Assembly (NCBI GenBank): GCA_910579955.1 | Contig: CAJTWE010000021.1 | Coordinates: forward strand, 1-44,881 | Source of the DNA: an uncultured Ruminococcus sp. | GTDB taxonomy: Bacteria > Bacillota > Clostridia > Oscillospirales > Ruminococcaceae | Direction: 5' to 3' | DNA length: 44,881 bases | The notes under the pieces: model-generated | What the model saw: the letters and a program-made list of their open reading frames with translations, nothing else | Database searches by the model: none | What the model was told of the DNA's origin: nothing | Program-made: the position numbers and the translations under genes | In this document: positions 32,332 through 40,855 of the stretch, piece by piece | Position numbering within the stretch: position 1 is the stretch's first letter | Layout of the letters: the number at the start of each line of letters is the position of its first letter

Positions 32332-33602
32332 AGTTTGAAAACTTTTCTCCAAAGCAACTGACTGCTATGTTATGGTGGGAGCTTCCTGAATACAAACATC
32401 ATTATGCTATTGTCTGCGATGGTTCTGTGCGTTCCGGTAAAACGATGGCGATGTCTATAGGATTTATTTTATGGAGTATGAAAACATTTGACGGCGAAAC
32501 ATTCGCATTCTGCGGAAAAACTATTGCCAGCTTAAAGCGTAATGTTATTGTTCCTATGCAGAAGTGGCTTGGAGGAATTGTCAAGCCTAAAATCAATTTA
32601 TCCAGAAATTCTATGGATATTGATTGGCTCGGTCATCATAACCGATACTATTTTTTCGGCGGTAAGGATAAATCAAGCTATTCACTTATTCAAGGTATGA
32701 CCCTTGCAGGCGTACTGTTTGATGAGGTGGCTCTTATGCCGAAATCTTTTGTAGATCAGGCAATTGCAAGATGCTCTGTAAAAGGTTCACGTATGTGGTT
32801 CAACTGTAACCCTGACGGCAGTGAAGAGCATTGGTTCTTTAAAGAATGGATAGATGATGTAAACGGAAATGCAGGTGAAAAGAACCGGCTGCATCTTCAT
32901 TTTATGATGGAAGATAATTACGCTTTATCTGAAACAATAAGAGAAAGATACGAAAGCCTGTATACAGGTGCATTCTATGAGCGATATGTTTTAGGTCTTT
33001 GGAGAGCTGCCGAGGGTATTGTTTATCCTATGTTTTCAAAGGAGCACCACGTTATCCCAGATAAAGTGCTGAGTATCGGCGAGGGCGAGTATTATCTAAG
33101 CTGTGACTATGGTACACTGAATCCTACCGCTATAGGACTTTGGCATTTATCACCTCATGGTTATGCAATAAAGGTAAGAGAATATTACTATGATGCAAGA
33201 AAAGAAGGACTTTCACGTACGGATGAGGAACATTATGCGGAGCTTGAAAAGCTTGCAGGAAATCTTATTCCTTTTATACGTGCTGTGATCGTTGACCCGT
33301 CCGCTGCTTCGTTTATTGCATGCATTCGAAGGCATGGCAAGCTAAGAGTATGGAAAGCTGATAATAATGTTGTTGACGGCATACGTGATACAGCTGTGCT
33401 TTTGCAGCTTGGACGGTTAAGGTTTTGCGAACGCTGCAAAGATACTATACGTGAGTTTGGCTTGTATCGATGGGATGATAAAAGCTCAAAGGATACAGTT
33501 GTCAAGGAAAATGACCATGCTATGGATGAAACGAGGTATTTTGTTCGCACAGTAATGAAGAAGAGATTCAGAGAGATCATAAATGAACTTGATCCAGAAT
33601 AG
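32328..33602 (+). CDS. terL: Phage terminase large subunit (PBSX family)
   Basis: The 424-residue protein has ATPase Walker A at about 32-39 (GSVRSGKT) and Walker B (GVLFDEVALM), with a coupling motif WFNCNPDG. The C-terminal nuclease domain contains acidic clusters DYGTLNPTAIG and VIVDPSAASF. It packages phage DNA into heads. The family is that of Firmicutes PBSX/SPP1-like phages rather than Mu gp28. Confidence 0.92.
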   Translation: MKFENFSPKQLTAMLWWELPEYKHHYAIVCDGSVRSGKTMAMSIGFILWSMKTFDGETFAFCGKTIASLKRNVIVPMQKWLGGIVKPKINLSRNSMDIDWLGHHNRYYFFGGKDKSSYSLIQGMTLAGVLFDEVALMPKSFVDQAIARCSVKGSRMWFNCNPDGSEEHWFFKEWIDDVNGNAGEKNRLHLHFMMEDNYALSETIRERYESLYTGAFYERYVLGLWRAAEGIVYPMFSKEHHVIPDKVLSIGEGEYYLSCDYGTLNPTAIGLWHLSPHGYAIKVREYYYDARKEGLSRTDEEHYAELEKLAGNLIPFIRAVIVDPSAASFIACIRRHGKLRVWKADNNVVDGIRDTAVLLQLGRLRFCERCKDTIREFGLYRWDDKSSKDTVVKENDHAMDETRYFVRTVMKKRFREIINELDPE

Positions 33603-33618
33603 GAGGTGATGAGACGGA

Positions 33619-34968
33619 ATGATTGATGTAAACGGTATAGCTGATGCTCTGGGTATTCCTTGTATGGTAAGCGATAAAATGCGTACTGCAATGGATGAAT
33701 GGGAAAATGCATATACAGATAAATCCTCATGGCTTACAAAAAGAGTAAGATCTATGCGGCTTCCTGCAACTATTGCAAGAGAATTTAAACGCCTTGCTCT
33801 AACTGAAATATCTGTATCGGTAACAGATGACCAGCTTAACAAATCCATGAATGCAGTTGTCAAGCAGCTTAGAAGAAAGTTTGATTATGGTATTGCTACA
33901 GGCGGAATGCTTTTAAAACCTTACTATTCTAAAAATGGTGCGGGTGTTGACATTTCACCGCAGAATCATTATTTACCTGTAAATTTTACAGACGATTCCT
34001 GCAATGCTGTTATCTGTCCTGAAACTATTGTTCTTGGAAAAAACTTTTATACACGGCTTGAATATCATTACCATGACAGGGAAAAGTGTACACACACTAT
34101 TGAAAATTATTGCTATCGTTCCGGAGTACCCAGCTCACTTGGTACGGCTTGCAGTTTGTCAGAGGTCTCTGAATGGTCGGACATTTCACCTAAAAAGACA
34201 TTTGAAAATGCAGAGAAGCCGTTGTTTGCGGTATTTCGTATGCCTGATTCAAATCATATTGATCTCCTATCGCCGCTTGGTGTCTCTGCATATGCTGATG
34301 CTATGGACTTCATACGTGATGCAGATGAGCAGTGGGAAAGAATTCTCTGGGAGCTTGTTTCTTCTGAGCGTGCTATTGATGCAAGTGAGGATTTATTCCG
34401 ATTTAGAAACGGCAAGCCTGTATTGCCGGAAGGCAGAGAAAGAATGTTCAGATGTCTTGAAAGCACAGGAAACGGCAGTTCTATTTTCAATACTTTTTCT
34501 CCTGAAATACGTGATACATCTCAATTTAATTCTCTTAATCAGATTTTAAGGCGAATTGAAAATGCTGTCGGTCTTTCTTATGGAACACTTTCAGAAATGT
34601 CGGAAGTGGAAAAGACGGCAGAAGAAATACGCTCATCAAAGCAGAGAAGCTTTACAAGAGTATGTGATATACAGGAGGGCTTGCAGGAATCTCTTAGCGG
34701 ATTGCTTTATGGAATGCAGTATTACAGAGATTACTACAGTGGATCTTCCAAAGCTGCTGCAAATCTGAATGTCACGTTCGGTGACGGCATTCTGGAAGAT
34801 ACTGAAAAGGAGCTTCAACGCAGGTTTTTGCTTACACAGGCTGGATACTACAAGCCTGAACTTCTGCTTTCATACTATTTCGGCTGCACCGAAGAAGAAG
34901 CGAGAGCAATGATGCCGGATAATAGCATGCAGTCAAATGCATCAAAGCTATTTGAGGGTGATGCCTAA
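33619..34968 (+). CDS. Phage portal protein (SPP1 gp6-like)
   Basis: The 449-residue protein has a ribosome site AGGAGGTGATGAG. The order terL, portal, minor head, and features such as LRRIENAVGLSYGTLSEMSE fit the SPP1/A118 portal family. It forms the ring through which DNA enters and leaves. The stop overlaps the next start (TAATG). Confidence 0.85.
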   Translation: MIDVNGIADALGIPCMVSDKMRTAMDEWENAYTDKSSWLTKRVRSMRLPATIAREFKRLALTEISVSVTDDQLNKSMNAVVKQLRRKFDYGIATGGMLLKPYYSKNGAGVDISPQNHYLPVNFTDDSCNAVICPETIVLGKNFYTRLEYHYHDREKCTHTIENYCYRSGVPSSLGTACSLSEVSEWSDISPKKTFENAEKPLFAVFRMPDSNHIDLLSPLGVSAYADAMDFIRDADEQWERILWELVSSERAIDASEDLFRFRNGKPVLPEGRERMFRCLESTGNGSSIFNTFSPEIRDTSQFNSLNQILRRIENAVGLSYGTLSEMSEVEKTAEEIRSSKQRSFTRVCDIQEGLQESLSGLLYGMQYYRDYYSGSSKAAANLNVTFGDGILEDTEKELQRRFLLTQAGYYKPELLLSYYFGCTEEEARAMMPDNSMQSNASKLFEGDA

Positions 34969-36611
34969 TGCTTTCGCCTGAATATTATGAAAGCTGTGCC
35001 GATCTTGTTGTAAAACAATACGCTGAACTTGAAAACGCCATTATCCGTGACATTATTCGCAGAATGATGAAAACCGGCATGGTCACTGAGTCAGCAAAAT
35101 GGCAGGCAGAAATGCTACAGGAAGCAGGGCTTATTTATGATGATATTGTGCAGTCTATTGCTGACAGAACGGATGCTTGTGCAGAACAGGTCAAGACGTT
35201 ATTTGAAGATGCAGGCGTGGAAACTGTTCAAATAGATAATGAAGTTTATAGAGAAGCCGGGAAAGTTCCTGTGGATATCAGGCAATCTTCTTCCATGCGG
35301 CAGGTCTTAGAAGCAGGCTACAGGAAAACGCTTGGACTTCTTGATAACCTAACATCTACAATGCCTACTGCCGGACAACGGCTATATATCAATGCTTGTA
35401 ATCAGGCATATATGAAAGTTGTCTCCGGTGCATTTTCGTATCAGGAAGCCATTGTTCAGGCAGTACGTGATATATCTGCATCAGGACTTAAAGTCATTTA
35501 TTATGATTCTGGTCATAGAGATAAAATTGATGTTGCTGTTCGTCGCAGCGTACTTACAGGTGTAGGACAGACGTGCCGTGAGATAGGAAAAATGAATGCA
35601 GAAGAGAACGGCTGCGATCTTATGGAGATTTCCGCTCATGCAGGAGCACGTCCTGATCATGCTGTATGGCAAGGACAGCTTGTTGATCTTACAGGCAAAA
35701 GAGTTGGCGAGATGATTGACGGTAAACGTATACTGTCACTTGATGATATAGGCTATGGACTGATCACAGGATTTGGCGGTGTAAACTGCCGTCATGACTG
35801 GTATCCATATTTTGAGGGATATTCCGTACCGCTTTATACAAAGGAACGGCTTGAAAAACTGAATTCCCGTGATATTTCATATAACGGGGAGAAATACACG
35901 CTTTATGAGATAACGCAGATGCAGCGAAAAGGTGAACGAAAGGTTCGTGAGCTTAAACGCAGAGCTGTTACATATGATGAAGCTGTGAAGAATGCTTCTG
36001 ATGAAGATACAAAGGCTGCTATGCAGAAGAAGTATCAGGATTCTGCTGTTAAGCTGAAAAAAGCTGAACAAGACCTTAAAGAATTTTGTAATGCTACTCA
36101 TCAGGATAGAGATCGCTTCCGTGAACAGGTGCTTGGGTTTAGTCATTCTCAGGCTCAGAGGGCGGTGTGGGCGAATAAAAAGGATTCTCTTATCAATTGG
36201 TTGACAACAGTTGATGAAGATGGTAAAATAGATATAGAGAATTTTAAAAATGCACTTAAAAAAGGGTACGTTAATACAATAATAGAACAATCTCAGCAAC
36301 AAAAGCATCAGAGTAGCAAGGCGTGGAAAAATCAAGTGAAACAGGCTATGCAATCAGGTGGCAAACAAACTCCAAAAAGCAGACTGTTTAATTCTATTGA
36401 TCCACAAGAAATTGTGGATAAGTATGGTGGGACAGGCGTGCTTAGAAGCAAAAAGAATAATCATTGTGTAGACGAGTTTATTACATTACCTTTTGAAGTT
36501 GGTGTTACTTTTGATGTAAGTCAAAAAAAATACATACGCACTCATAAGGTGCAAATAAAATATGTAAAAAATGGTACTCACATTTTTCCGGTTATAGAAA
36601 GGAAGGAATAG
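34968..36611 (+). CDS. Minor head protein with C-terminal toxin-50-like domain
   Basis: The 547-residue protein has an N-terminal phage minor capsid (SPP1 gp7 / minor capsid protein 2) part to about residue 310. It contains ISAHAGARPDHAVWQGQ and GYGLITGFGGVNCRHDW, the typical head-protein motif. After a helical linker (about 310-450) comes a distinct C-terminal domain of about 95 residues. That domain has GKQTPKSRL, IVDKYGGTG, VDEFITLPFEVGV and HKVQIKYVKNGTHIFPV, resembling polymorphic toxin type 50. The DNA of this last part is AT-richer and contains more A runs. The next gene, 3 bases later, may encode a partner. Confidence 0.82.
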   Translation: MLSPEYYESCADLVVKQYAELENAIIRDIIRRMMKTGMVTESAKWQAEMLQEAGLIYDDIVQSIADRTDACAEQVKTLFEDAGVETVQIDNEVYREAGKVPVDIRQSSSMRQVLEAGYRKTLGLLDNLTSTMPTAGQRLYINACNQAYMKVVSGAFSYQEAIVQAVRDISASGLKVIYYDSGHRDKIDVAVRRSVLTGVGQTCREIGKMNAEENGCDLMEISAHAGARPDHAVWQGQLVDLTGKRVGEMIDGKRILSLDDIGYGLITGFGGVNCRHDWYPYFEGYSVPLYTKERLEKLNSRDISYNGEKYTLYEITQMQRKGERKVRELKRRAVTYDEAVKNASDEDTKAAMQKKYQDSAVKLKKAEQDLKEFCNATHQDRDRFREQVLGFSHSQAQRAVWANKKDSLINWLTTVDEDGKIDIENFKNALKKGYVNTIIEQSQQQKHQSSKAWKNQVKQAMQSGGKQTPKSRLFNSIDPQEIVDKYGGTGVLRSKKNNHCVDEFITLPFEVGVTFDVSQKKYIRTHKVQIKYVKNGTHIFPVIERKE

Positions 36612-36614
36612 ATT

Positions 36615-36830
36615 ATGGAATGGGGTAAAAGAAAAATAGATCAATTGCAATTTCGCAGAGCGAAAATTTATTGTAAAGATGGTAGCATTTATATTGGAAC
36701 AGGCGATTGCCTTTGTGATGCTTCAGATGGTGTAAATAATGACGATGTGGATGGTATTGCTTTTGACACAGATGATGGAAAAGGTTTTATTTTTACCGAA
36801 GATGAAATTGAAAGAATTGAGTTGCTATAA
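36615..36830 (+). CDS. Small acidic protein, candidate immunity partner
   Basis: The 71-residue protein has GAAAGGAAGG upstream. It opens basic (WGKRKIDQLQFRRAKIYC) and then becomes very acidic (DASDGVNNDDVDGIAFDTDD), ending in FIFTEDEIERIELL. It looks like an Sm-like small beta barrel with strands KIYCKDGSIYIGTG. Location immediately after a toxin-like domain and before a terminator fits an immunity gene. That role is inference. Confidence 0.6.
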   Translation: MEWGKRKIDQLQFRRAKIYCKDGSIYIGTGDCLCDASDGVNNDDVDGIAFDTDDGKGFIFTEDEIERIELL

Positions 36831-36836
36831 CAAATT

Positions 36837-36862
36837 AAAGCACCTTTCGCAGGGTGCTTTTC
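36837..36862 (+). terminator. Terminator closing the toxin/partner module
   Basis: AAAGCACC (36837-36844) pairs with GGTGCTTT (36853-36860), followed by TTCTT. Partial terminators inside late operons can tune expression or be overridden. Confidence 0.7.
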
Positions 36863-36894
36863 TTATACCCAAAAATCAGAAAGGAAGTAATGTT

Positions 36895-37215
36895 ATGAAA
36901 ATCGAATGCACACCAAAAGAAGCAGCTGACTTCATAGACGAACTAAGAAGCCAGCCGAAAAAATCTAATATGACAATAAAACTTGGCGATAGCGATTTAA
37001 TAGCGCTTCAAGAAGCAGTTGCTTCTGTTGAAAACACTTCGCATTCTCCAACCGTTTATTTTTGCGATAGAAGTAAAAATGTTGAGTGTCCACATAGAAA
37101 TATGTGCTGTGTGTGTGATAAAACAACATTGAATAGAGATTATGCTAAGCTTGATGATTGTGGTCATCCGTTTTTAGTTCATCATTCAGCTTTTCTATCA
37201 GCTCATACCCTTTAA
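36895..37215 (+). CDS. Cys-rich accessory phage protein
   Basis: The product has 106 residues from ATG 36895 behind AAAGGAAG. The opening KIECTPKEAADFIDELRSQPKK resembles that of the small protein at 37789. The C-terminal half has six Cys and His pairs (YFCDRSKNVECPHRNMCCVC ... DCGHP), suggesting a zinc site. No known family. It lies in an accessory stretch between minor head protein and scaffold. Confidence 0.6.
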   Translation: MKIECTPKEAADFIDELRSQPKKSNMTIKLGDSDLIALQEAVASVENTSHSPTVYFCDRSKNVECPHRNMCCVCDKTTLNRDYAKLDDCGHPFLVHHSAFLSAHTL

Positions 37216-37258
37216 ACGTTAACACGTCTTATTTTTATACCCTGAAAGGAGAAAAACC

Positions 37259-37687
37259 ATGAGTAGATATAACCGATTTGAAGTTGACGGAAGAGGTCGT
37301 GTATTCGTAAATGGTGTCGAAGTTGACAATGTGCGTAAAATCGAAACACGAGTTGAAGAATTTGGAATAAACGTTGTAGAGTTAACGTTTGAAGCAGACG
37401 AAGCAGTTGTAAGCACAACGAGAAAACCCAAATGCGTATGTATGACTTTTGGACGAGCTATAGAAGCTCTGAAAAGAGGCAGGAAAATTGCTCGTGAAGG
37501 CTGGAACGGCAAGGATATGTTTTTATTTCTTGCAAAAGGCGAAGATCTTACTGCTTGCATATGCAGCGATGATATGCCGCCATGCACAGACAGTATCTGT
37601 ATGCAAACAGCGCAAAACACAGTTGTTATTGGTTGGCTCGCAAGTCAGGCTGATATGCTTTCCGAAGATTGGATGATCGTAGAATAA
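37259..37687 (+). CDS. tad2: DUF2829 (Tad2-like) anti-Thoeris protein
   Basis: The 142-residue protein follows GAAAGGAG. Residues about 62-142 match DUF2829: MTFGRAIEALKRGRKIAREG, then WNGKDMFLFLAKG, and WLASQADMLSEDWMIV at the end. This is the domain of Tad2, a phage protein that sequesters the cyclic ADP-ribose type signal of Thoeris defence. The first 60 residues form a separate small beta domain (RFEVDGRGRVFVNGVEVDNV). It is located among head genes as an accessory gene. The ligand pocket was not modelled. Confidence 0.82.
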   Translation: MSRYNRFEVDGRGRVFVNGVEVDNVRKIETRVEEFGINVVELTFEADEAVVSTTRKPKCVCMTFGRAIEALKRGRKIAREGWNGKDMFLFLAKGEDLTACICSDDMPPCTDSICMQTAQNTVVIGWLASQADMLSEDWMIVE

Positions 37688-37729
37688 ATACAGGTGCTCT
37701 TACAGGGTGCTTTTTTTATGCCTTAAAAG

Positions 37730-37772
37730 CAGTTTAATCACTGTTTTTAATATATTTAAATCCGATTTAAAC
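37730..37772. repeat. TTTAA cluster before the scaffold genes
   Basis: TTTAA cores start at 37733, 37746, 37755 and 37766 (spacing 13, 9, 11), the last two in ATATTTAAAT and CCGATTTAAAC. It is a third site of the motif seen at 18714 and 31861, but less regular. Confidence 0.45.
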
Positions 37773-37788
37773 AGAAAGGAAAATGACT

Positions 37789-37920
37789 ATGACACTGAAA
37801 ATCACAGGCACAACAGATGAGGTAGTAGAGTTTATTTGCGATCTCGCACAGCAGCCGCTTGCAGAAATTGAAACAAATTTCTGTGAAGATTATGACAGAA
37901 AGGAAGAGTATTATGATTGA
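37789..37920 (+). CDS. Very small accessory phage protein
   Basis: The product has 43 residues from ATG 37789, 8 bases after AAAGGA; ATG 37783 in the same frame is too close to that site. Sequence opens MTLKITGTTDEVVEFICDLA and resembles the opening of the gene at 36895. It overlaps the scaffold gene start by 8 bases. Unknown role. Confidence 0.55.
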   Translation: MTLKITGTTDEVVEFICDLAQQPLAEIETNFCEDYDRKEEYYD

Positions 37921-38446
37921 TCAGAAGTTTTTGGAGGAGCTTGGTATCACTGATGAAGCAGCAGTAAAGTCTATTACAGACACTTATTCTGCTGATATCA
38001 AGGCTGAACAGGAGGCAGTCACAACCATAAAGACGCAGCTTGATGAGGCAAATAAAACCATTAAGTCGTATAAGGATATGGATGTTGACAGCATCAAGAA
38101 ATCTGCTGATGACTGGCAGCAGAAGTATGAGCAGCTCGAAGCACAGCAGAAAGAAAAGGAGTACAGCGATAAGCTGGACAAATTCATTAAAGATCAGGGC
38201 ATGAAAAACAGCGTTTATGCAGAGTATCTGAAAGATAAGATAACTGCACAGAATCTCCAGTTTGATGATAAGGGCATTCTCACTGGCGGTGATGCTGTTG
38301 TAAAGGCACTGCGTGAAAGCTGTCCGGACGCTTTTGCTGCTGATCCTACAGAACGTGCCGCAGCTCCTACAAGCGGTCGTGTTCCGCAGGCTATGAGTGG
38401 CGTTGAGGCAAGGTTTTATGAAATGAATCCCGGACTTAGAAAATAA
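37913..38446 (+). CDS. Phage scaffold protein (GP20 type)
   Basis: The product has 177 residues from ATG 37913, with AGGAAGAG upstream; an in-frame extension to 37859 would cover the small gene. A long acidic coiled coil (about 30-95, rich in Lys, Glu, Gln) precedes a C-terminal segment. That is the usual layout of GP20-type capsid scaffolds, encoded right before the capsid gene. Confidence 0.82.
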   Translation: MIDQKFLEELGITDEAAVKSITDTYSADIKAEQEAVTTIKTQLDEANKTIKSYKDMDVDSIKKSADDWQQKYEQLEAQQKEKEYSDKLDKFIKDQGMKNSVYAEYLKDKITAQNLQFDDKGILTGGDAVVKALRESCPDAFAADPTERAAAPTSGRVPQAMSGVEARFYEMNPGLRK

Positions 38447-38461
38447 TGGAGGTATTAAATT

Positions 38462-39316
38462 ATGGCACATGAACTTCAGACAAAATATTCAAGTTTGGTT
38501 GACGAGAAACTCAGAGCAACTCTTGTTACCAAGGACAATCTTATTTTCAATTCACGCTATGAGGGCGATCCTAAAGCAGGTATAGTAAAAGTTCCTGTAC
38601 GTGATACAGAGGTTGAGGTCAAGACATACGATAAGCAGAACGGTGTCGACATCTCCGAAGGCTCTACCAGCTATTTTGATCTTATGATCGACAATGACGA
38701 AGCTGTAAATGAGCTTATCGACAAGTATGACGCAAAGGCAGTCCCCGATGGTATTGTTGCGGAACGTATTGACAGTGCAGGATATTCGCTCGGTCTTTCG
38801 ATAGATACAAAATCTATCAGAAAGCTGGAAACTACTGACGGAGTTACCATTGCTACTTCAAAAGCTGCAATTACGGAAACAACCGCCTACAAGCAGGTGC
38901 TTACTGCAAAGCGTATTCAGTCCAGAATGGGAGTTCCAAAGGACGGCAGATGGCTCATTGCTTCACCTGAATTTATGGAAATGCTGCTCATGGATGACCA
39001 TTTTATAAGACAGGGTGATATGTCACAGCAGCTTCTTGAACAGGGTGCTGTTGGTAAGATTGCCGGATATGTTGTGCTTGAATCAAATAACACCATGTTT
39101 GAAAACACTGAGACAGTTGCCGGCAAAAAAACATCTACAGACTTTATCTGCGGTCACCCTAACTGGTGTCACCGTGTTCAGGATTGGTCTGTTCCGGTAG
39201 CTGTAGTTCCTCTTACAAATAACTATATCGGTGCTTCCGCTGTTCAGGGCAGAAAGGTTTATGGTATCGGTATTTCAAAGCCTAAGACGGTTTATGTAAA
39301 GCGTACAGAGGTTTAA
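38462..39316 (+). CDS. Major capsid protein
   Basis: The 284-residue protein has a strong ribosome site (GGAGGT) and lies directly after the scaffold gene, the position of the capsid gene. It has features of phage coat proteins: VPVRDTEVEVKTYDKQNG, a helix VLTAKRIQSRMGVPKDGRWLI, and beta segments near the end (YIGASAVQGRKVYGIGI). An HK97 fold is likely. Exact capsid family was not determined. Confidence 0.82.
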   Translation: MAHELQTKYSSLVDEKLRATLVTKDNLIFNSRYEGDPKAGIVKVPVRDTEVEVKTYDKQNGVDISEGSTSYFDLMIDNDEAVNELIDKYDAKAVPDGIVAERIDSAGYSLGLSIDTKSIRKLETTDGVTIATSKAAITETTAYKQVLTAKRIQSRMGVPKDGRWLIASPEFMEMLLMDDHFIRQGDMSQQLLEQGAVGKIAGYVVLESNNTMFENTETVAGKKTSTDFICGHPNWCHRVQDWSVPVAVVPLTNNYIGASAVQGRKVYGIGISKPKTVYVKRTEV

Positions 39317-39318
39317 TC

Positions 39319-39738
39319 ATGGCATATGCAACTTTTGAGGAATATCGTATGACATACGGCGGTGTACTTTTCACCGCCGATGCTGCGTTCCTGCCTTTTG
39401 CCGAAAGAGCATCTGACTATATAGACGCCGTAACATTCGGTCGTCTTAATGAAAAAGATTATGCCTTGCTTTACGGTGATGTGCAAAGACAAATCAAGAA
39501 ATGCTGCTGTGCCCTTGCTGAGAATCTCTTTTACTACGATGCAAAAACGCAGCCTGATGCAGCAGTGTCAGGCGGTGCAAAGCAGTCGGAGACTATTGGC
39601 AAGTACAGCGTAACTTTCAGAAATCCCCTTGACAGCCTTGCACAGCTTACAAGCGGCAGCTTTGATACTTATCAGTATAACACGGCTTTAAAGTATTTAG
39701 GACGTACCGGACTTATGTACAGAGGGGTGTGTGAGTAA
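39319..39738 (+). CDS. Head-tail connector protein
   Basis: The 139-residue protein starts MAYATFEEYRMTYGG and includes FAERASDYIDAVTFGRL and QIKKCCCALAENLFY. Small helical proteins with this opening, directly after capsid, are connector or head completion proteins in A118-like phages. The next gene overlaps its stop codon (TAATG). Confidence 0.75.
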   Translation: MAYATFEEYRMTYGGVLFTADAAFLPFAERASDYIDAVTFGRLNEKDYALLYGDVQRQIKKCCCALAENLFYYDAKTQPDAAVSGGAKQSETIGKYSVTFRNPLDSLAQLTSGSFDTYQYNTALKYLGRTGLMYRGVCE

Positions 39739-40076
39739 TGTTTACAAATGCCAGCTGCACCCTTTTTCGCATGGGTGTCGATAAAAAGGCACGTTTGCCT
39801 ACTTGGGACGCTATAAATATATCCGCCGTTTACTGGGAAGAAGGCATAGGTCAGAGCCATACAAGCAATCAAAACGGCAGTCATGAGATGAAGCAGAAAA
39901 ACAGCGTTTTCATTATCATCCCAAAGGAATATGTTCCTGATACACTTCCTAAAAAAGGCGATCTTATCGCTTACGGGATAAACGCTGATCAGAATGACGC
40001 TCATACAATCATGAGTGTAGAAAACTTTTTGTTTGGTTCTCCTGCCGTGCAGCACATAGAGATAACAGCAGTATGA
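39738..40076 (+). CDS. Minor capsid protein (gp10 type)
   Basis: The 112-residue protein is beta-rich (FTNASCTLFRMGVDKKARL, HEMKQKNSVFIIIPKEYVP) and begins in the stop codon of the connector gene. It fits the Minor capsid protein 10 family of Listeria-type siphophages by position and pattern. Confidence 0.7.
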   Translation: MFTNASCTLFRMGVDKKARLPTWDAINISAVYWEEGIGQSHTSNQNGSHEMKQKNSVFIIIPKEYVPDTLPKKGDLIAYGINADQNDAHTIMSVENFLFGSPAVQHIEITAV

Positions 40077-40396
40077 TAAATTTCAAAACGGCTATTATGC
40101 CGAAAAAATCAGTGCTTGAATCCAAGCTGCGTAAAACTCAACGCTTTATTGACAGTGAGGTTTTAAGGCGATGTGATCCTCTTGTACCGTTTAAGATAGG
40201 CAACCTTAAAAAGTCAGGTATTCACGGTACAAAAATAGGCAGCGGTCAGGTCAGATATACTGCACCATATGCAAGGTATCAGTACTATGCAGGACGGATG
40301 TCTACCACTCGTGGAAGAAGATGGTTTCAGCGTATGAAGTCAGAGCAAGGGCAGGAATTGCTTGCAGCAGCACAAAGAATGCTGAAAGGAGGATAA
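40073..40396 (+). CDS. Minor capsid protein (gp11, HK97 gp10-like)
   Basis: The 107-residue protein is basic. It contains RFIDSEVLRRCDPLVPFKIGNLKKSG and TAPYARYQYYAGRM, patterns of the HK97 gp10 / minor capsid 11 family that helps complete the head-tail junction. It overlaps the preceding gene by four bases (ATGA). Confidence 0.78.
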   Translation: MINFKTAIMPKKSVLESKLRKTQRFIDSEVLRRCDPLVPFKIGNLKKSGIHGTKIGSGQVRYTAPYARYQYYAGRMSTTRGRRWFQRMKSEQGQELLAAAQRMLKGG

Positions 40397-40399
40397 AAA

Positions 40400-40837
40400 T
40401 TGACCATAATCGAAAGCTTGCGTACATGGTTTGCAGATTGTCCGTTTTTGAGCGATGGGCTGCTGAATGTGGACTATTTAGGAGCTGATGGCATTGGATA
40501 TACCATTGATGCGGATCAGCCTGTAAATCCGATTTTAAAGAAATACACATCTGGGAGCAGCCTAAGGCAGTTCCCTTTTATTTTTGCATCAAGAGAAAGC
40601 TATGGTGCAAATACACTGCGAAATATAGCCAACTCCGGATTTTATGAAAAGTTAGCAGCATGGGTTGAAAAGCAGTCAGAAGAAGAAAACCTTCCGGAGC
40701 TTGACGAATACCGCATACCACAATATATAGAAGTACTGTCCGGTGGATATCCATTTGACGCGGGTGACAGTACAGCACGTTATCAAATCACAATGAATTT
40801 TGTGTATAAGCAGGATTATCGCTATACACAGGAATAA
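40400..40837 (+). CDS. Minor capsid / tail completion protein (gp12 type)
   Basis: The 145-residue protein starts at TTG 40400 behind AAAGGAGG. It contains FLSDGLLNVDYLGADGIGYTID, and FDAGDSTARYQITMNFVYKQDYRY near the end, typical of the Minor capsid protein 12 family next to the tail tube gene. Confidence 0.72.
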   Translation: MTIIESLRTWFADCPFLSDGLLNVDYLGADGIGYTIDADQPVNPILKKYTSGSSLRQFPFIFASRESYGANTLRNIANSGFYEKLAAWVEKQSEEENLPELDEYRIPQYIEVLSGGYPFDAGDSTARYQITMNFVYKQDYRYTQE

Positions 40838-40855
40838 ACATAGGAGGTTTATTTT

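Noticed and set aside
37691..37720. GGTGCT repeats followed by a T run, looking like a terminator
   Set aside because: The two copies are direct, not inverted, so they cannot pair into a hairpin.
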